From positions 1-64,000 of the forward strand of contig SKCR01026808.1 of the NCBI GenBank assembly GCA_019454045.1: 64,000 nucleotides of DNA, written 5' to 3'. The notes below the pieces were generated by a model. It was not told the DNA's origin, searched no databases, and saw only the letters and a list, made by a program, of their open reading frames with translations. Below, piece after piece: positions 59,363 to 64,000 of the stretch (position 1 is the stretch's first letter; every line of letters begins with the position of its first letter). Position numbers and translations under genes: made by a program. This stretch comes from Zanthoxylum bungeanum. Its lineage: Eukaryota; Streptophyta; Magnoliopsida; Sapindales; Rutaceae.

Positions 59363-60340
59363 AAATATAATACTTTTCCTCAAGTCCTCGAAGATATCCA
59401 GTCATTAATAGAGTAAAATATAAATCAATATAGAAGTACGAAAAAGAAATAGAATTTGATGTATCGGAGTAGCGCTGGACGGAGAAAACTTGGTAAAAAA
59501 TACAGTTTGTGTTCAATTTAACAAATTAAATTGACAACTTAAAATATATCGAATTTTAAACGAATTGAATCAAATTTTAATGGATTCGTAATGGATTCAT
59601 TTAGGAATGATTCGTTTAATAAATAAATCTTAAGCGAATATTCGTTTAGTTTTGATATGATTTAATGACATTAGTTACCATAATTTATTAATATTAATTT
59701 ATCATAAACGTATAGTATGAAGTGTATAATGAATTTACTAAAAGAGCAACATGTGAAGACTAAATCGGACTAAACAAAGACAAATACCGTATTTTTGATT
59801 TTTTAAATTTATCATCAAATCCAAAGGTGAAAGGTGGTTTAGTCTCCATATCATTTTCCCTATTAAAAAATGATCAACAAAATATAGACAACATTATTTT
59901 TTTAATGTAATAATTAGTAATAACTTTTCAAATTTAATTAAAAATTAACAAAAACTAACAAAAGGAAAACAATAACAAATTCTCAACGAATAAACTAATC
60001 GATGAGTTCAAATTCATATTCGATTTGTGTAATAAACGAATTGAATTGATCCATTTATTAAATTAATTAATTTTTCTAAATATATATTCTCTTTAATGCA
60101 ATCAAATCGAATGAATAAATAAATTCTATCCGGATTATCACCCTTATACAAATCACAGTTCGGCTTGGGGGGTTGGTTTGGCTGAAAATTTGCTAAAAAA
60201 AAAATTAAAACAAACACTAGCAATTAAACATAAATTATTATAAAAAAATATTATAAATAAAATAAAGTCCTATATCGTCATCAATATTATCAATTCCTAT
60301 ATGTGTGCAGTGTGTGTATACTAGTAAATGTGTTCCCAGA
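58171..60340. other. AT-rich spacer with transposon scraps and a TA microsatellite
   Basis: 58255-58385 resembles another hAT-like end (GCTAGGCTATAAGCG, GGGCTAGGCGG). A short direct repeat GTGGTAYCACGTCATTCAT occurs near 59000 and 59117. A (TA)n run lies at 59319-59359. No gene seen. Confidence 0.5.
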
Positions 60341-60424
60341 GGGCGTGACTTGGTGGTGTAGGGCCCAAGATCTCACATTGAGATCCTGAGTTCGAATCCT
60401 GAGAGTGTGTTTCTTTGTAAGAGC
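60341..60424 (+). mobile_element. tRNA-like SINE head
   Basis: GGGCGTGACTTGGTGGTGTA followed about 40 bases later by GTTCGAATC (60390-60398), an RNA polymerase III B-box core in GAGTTCGAATCCTG; an A-box-like TGACTTGGTGG is at 60347-60357. Spacing fits a tRNA-derived SINE. The tail is not clear because an LTR-like block begins at 60425. Confidence 0.5.
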
Positions 60425-62634
60425 TGTTAGGGTTGGTGCTCGAAATGCCAATCCGGATCATATTTATGTCCGATTCATGAATATGAACAATTCATTTTTC
60501 CATAATGTTACTTACTTAATGGTAGTACCTCTTGTTTTTATATACGTATTTGATCTAATCATGATTAGATTAAAACTAAATATGATTTAGTGATATGTAT
60601 ATATTAGACAAAGACCATGTGATTTACAATGTAGTGCGCAATTACAACGTAGTTTTTAATTGACATTGGGAAGCGTCACTATAAGTTGTATATTCTCAAA
60701 TAAATTTCATGGTCAAGATTTACTGACACTGGTCGGTTAGTAAAATCCGCTGAGACCAGTGGATGTCGTATATCGAGACTTGGTCCGATGGTTTATCCCA
60801 ATGAACTATGAGTCTTGGAAGACTTTTATAGACATGTAGGTGTTTATTTAATAAACACTTAACGACTCACTGAAGATTTCCTAATAGATGGTATACCAAC
60901 GTCAATATGAATCTTCTCAAGTCGAGTAGCATAGTGGTCCTTCGACTTGAGATACCACTGTGGATATATGAGATATCATCCACACTATGAAGGCAGTAAC
61001 GTCACCGATTTATTTAGATCAGACCTCCGCCTGTTCGTTGGGTGTGGACTGATGCTCATGATATCCTGTGAGTATCAGATAGAATTCGTCAGTCCTATGT
61101 ACAAGGCATAGGTATCATGTACGTATTTACGGTCTAGTAAATCCATGGTCGTGGTATACTTCGGAAGCGAGTTCCAAGTGTTATTTAGAGATCGTAAATT
61201 TAAAAGTCGACTATATTATACCTTAGGGATTTGAAGTTCTTATCTATATCCCCGGTATAATATTGATAGCCAGTGACAGCGTGATTATACGTATGCAATG
61301 ACCTCAACTTGCATAGTTTAGCGAGATTATCCGTGGTCGTCATAATTCATAAGTGGGTGAATTATGGACACGAAATTGGATTCTGTGATGGATAAACCTA
61401 AACTTAGAGAGTCCCACAATATGAAGTGTACTCGTTGAGCACTTGGGCAACGCATTATGAATAATACAGATTATTCATAATACTTTATTGGATTAAATGA
61501 GTTAATTCAAGTCGTTTAAACGGTTAAACGAAGATACATGCATTAGGGGTATTTTGGTCAATTAATAATTAATATATATATTTGTATTTGATACAAGATT
61601 TGATTTGATACATATTAATTAATTGTCAAATGAGACTTTGACATATGCCATTAATATATGTAAATAAAAAATACATATATAATAATAATCGCATTAATTA
61701 ATTATTTAGATGTTTAAATGTTAAATATCTAGATAATTAAATTATTCCAATATTACATAATTGTTATACAATATGTTTGATTATTATTGGTTACATGTGA
61801 CATGATTTTATTAAGCTTAAAGTTTACAAATTGGATTTCTTAACTTAAAGGTTATTATTATTAATTAATTAGATTAATTGACCAAATGACCAACATACCA
61901 TTCTTTAAACCCCAAAGTCGGTTTGGCCTTGATATTTAAAGATGAAAACTTTGTTTTCTCATTTCATAAGAAGCCATGGCCGAACCTATCTCCATAAAAA
62001 AGTTCCCAAAATTTTCTTGAAGATACAAGGAAGAAATTGAAGGAATTCAAGAAAAAATTAAGGAAATTACAAGATTTGGAGGTAATCTTCAATAATCTTA
62101 AACTTAGAAAGCTTGTTTCTTGTTCTTGAATATCTAGAATAGTTCTAGTGTTACTTCATTTCTTAGGTTTTGGGGCTTTTTGATTTGGAGGATGGATTTG
62201 GAGGCTAGATGCATGTGTGAAGTTAGATTGGATAATATTAGTGTAATATTAGTTCAATTTTGTCATTTGATGACTTGTTGCCATTCTGGAGTGTTATGAC
62301 CACTCTTGTAACTCCTAAAATTGTTCCTGAGTTTTTCATTTGTGGTGAATTTGGTTGGTGTAAGTGTTAATATGATTAATGTTGAGAAAATTGGATTTAA
62401 AGCATGAAAAATGATATTTTTAGTTACCAAATCAGATCTGGAAATTCTGTATTTTTGATGATGAAAAGTATGTTATATAAATATATTGGATGTGTTTTGG
62501 GCATTGGAACAATTGCCGGAAATTGGTTCAGAGTTGAAATATGCGAAAACGGTGAAAAATGGCATTACCGGATGAGTTTCGGGCTTACCGGGTGTCCGCT
62601 GTCCAAACAGTGAATTGGTCACTGTTTGGACAGC
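60425..62634 (+). mobile_element. Probable LTR or LTR-like block of a retrotransposon
   Basis: Begins TGTTAGGGTTGGTGCTCG and shows copia-LTR style sequence to about 62000 (e.g. GGTATCATGTACG, the hairpin CTCAAGTCGA...TCGACTTGAG at 60917-60954, AAGCCATGGCCGAACC at 61972-61987, similar in style to the copia leaders). The right end is not certain; an Athila-type LTR starts at 62635. The open frame 62404-62613 lies here and is not recognised. Confidence 0.4.
62598..62634. repeat. 16-bp perfect inverted repeat beside an LTR
   Basis: GCTGTCCAAACAGTGA, a 5-base loop ATTGG, then TCACTGTTTGGACAGC. The right arm touches the Athila LTR end at 62635. Confidence 0.85.
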
Positions 62635-64000
62635 TGACCGGCATAATCACACGCGTATAACGCAAGAGCACGTATCGTTCAAGTAGTATAAAAAGTATTG
62701 ATCCCACGATGACTTAAAATATTTTGTTATTAATTTACAAAGTCAAATTTTTACGAGTATCAATGGATTGATTGTTTGATTGGAAGATGACTTTAAACTT
62801 AAAACAAGTAAATGAAATTGCTTGAAAGTAGATTTAGGAAAATTCAGTTTTATAAAACTATCCAGGGTTGTGAATCTTTCCAATATCATTTTTAAAGATG
62901 AAGTGGTTATCTTATGGTTGTGTAATATATCAGTTTATTAACCTGTAACACAAAATTATGTAAAAGCCTCTTCCGGTGATCAGATACAAATATCCAGTGT
63001 AACTCAATTAATCATATTCCTATGTCAACCAAATTACCTGAATTCATTAAGATTAAATTTCAATTATGGCTACCCCCGCCCGACATGTATATTCATATCC
63101 TGTAAGGAAATCTATTAAAGGGTTATCTATCCTCAAGGAAGATCGTGGGCTATTGAGTCTAAGGTCTTAAACCTAAAATCATTTTTCCAAGTTCATTTTA
63201 AGTTTACCAAATCAATCTTATTAATGGCCAGTTAACAAGACGCATTAGGACTAAGGCTCAATAAATAAACCTTTATATTACCCAAACTGTAATTTAACAC
63301 CTTATAAACCGGTGATATTGGACTTCATCACAACCCCAGATAACTGACTTAGTTACGACACATATTTAGTACTGGTAAAAGCTTAAATAAAATAAAAGAC
63401 ATAAAGTAAATTGCTGGAATTTAAATACTTAAAAGTAAATGACGGAAAGTAAATGCTGAAAAGTAAATGCTGAAAATTAAATGCTGGAAAGTAAATGCTG
63501 GAAAGTAAATAAAGTCAAAGTACAATAAAAGAAAATGCTGAGATAAAATGATCAACTTTTATTACTTCTATTTTAGATATCTCCCTTAATATAATATATT
63601 AGCTTTGCATGATAATTACCAACCAGCCATATAGGCGGTATCCATATTAAGTAAAATTAATAATTAATTACCAACCGACCAATCAGGCGGTATCCAGTTT
63701 AGTCAGGTTAAAACCAATTTCAATAATTACCAACCGACCATACGACATTATCTTCATTAAGTTAGGTTTTAACTAGTTTATATATTATATTTAAGGGAGA
63801 TTAATCTAAATATTAGTAATAAAATTTTTACCTTTTATCCCAGTAAGGGGGAGTTACCTCCTCATTACTGAAAAGTAAATTGCTGAAAAGTAAAGAAAGA
63901 ATAGTATTGTGCGTAAAAGTAAATTGCATAAAGTAAAGACTGAAAAGTAAAGAAAAGAAGTACGTTTACTTAAAAGTAAAATAAATTAATTACAGAACTG
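62635..64000 (-). mobile_element. Third Athila-type LTR, cut by the window edge
   Basis: TGACCGGCATAATCACACGC onward aligns with the minus-strand LTR at 45644: TATCGTTCAAGTAGTATAAA, CCAGGGTTGTGAATC, and three ACCAACC...GGCGGTATCC units at 63615-63760. The region 63415-63530 and 63860-63960 has a tandem of AAGTAAATGCTGGA-like units. No primer site follows, so it is a 3' LTR of a minus-strand element lying to the right, or a solo LTR. Confidence 0.75.

Noticed and set aside
60390..60398. A functional tRNA gene
   Set aside because: Only A- and B-box-like motifs are present; the arms do not fold into a cloverleaf by eye, so it is called a SINE head.
62404..62613. 69-codon frame near the right end
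   Set aside because: No recognisable domain and set in repeat-like DNA; not enough to call a gene.

Overview
Plant nuclear DNA, very probably from a dicot. It is AT-rich and packed with nested plant LTR retrotransposons (Ty1-copia with methionine-tRNA type primer sites; Athila-type Ty3-gypsy with tRNA-Asp primer sites). A CACTA element, hAT-type elements and one short-intron ribosomal protein gene are also present. I see no prokaryotic signals. The only host gene that looks intact is a 40S ribosomal protein S27 gene at 56342-56808.

Layout. 1-3656: remains of two Ty1-copia elements, one with a 1.86-kb LTR. 3657-47438: the body of one minus-strand Athila-type element (5' LTR 45644-47438, primer site 45623-45637, gag, protease/RT/RNase H, integrase ending at 7341, then a 3' region). 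It was split by three nested insertions: (i) a CACTA element at 43503-45328 in gag (TSD caa) carrying exon fragments of two host genes, PEX14 and CSN7; (ii) a full-length, young Ty1-copia at 32784-42882 (TSD attcg); (iii) a long gypsy-like LTR at 8417-29412 (TSD ggtac) in pol, itself filled by degenerate copia elements a and b, a solo copia LTR and a hAT-type MITE. The 3' region of the Athila element holds an intronless LOG-like (cytokinin-activating enzyme) pseudogene at 5672-6334 and an unrecognised 150-codon ORF at 6637-7089.

47439-55400: a broken minus-strand copia, a second Athila element on the plus strand (LTR 48430-50253, gag to 52004), another piece of the long gypsy-like LTR, and copia gag/protease remains. 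55400-60340: the RPS27 gene with its promoter, a 738-bp hAT-like element just downstream, and AT-rich spacer. 60340-64000: a tRNA-like SINE head, an LTR-like block and a third Athila-type LTR running off the window.

The genes do not form a pathway. The interest lies in what the transposons carry and how they rearrange: captured host genes (LOG, PEX14, CSN7), a conserved antisense ORF in a copia leader, CpG-rich palindromic repeats shared by unrelated elements, and LTR-mediated rearrangements readable from target-site duplications. All comparisons were by eye, and family names rest on motifs I recognise.
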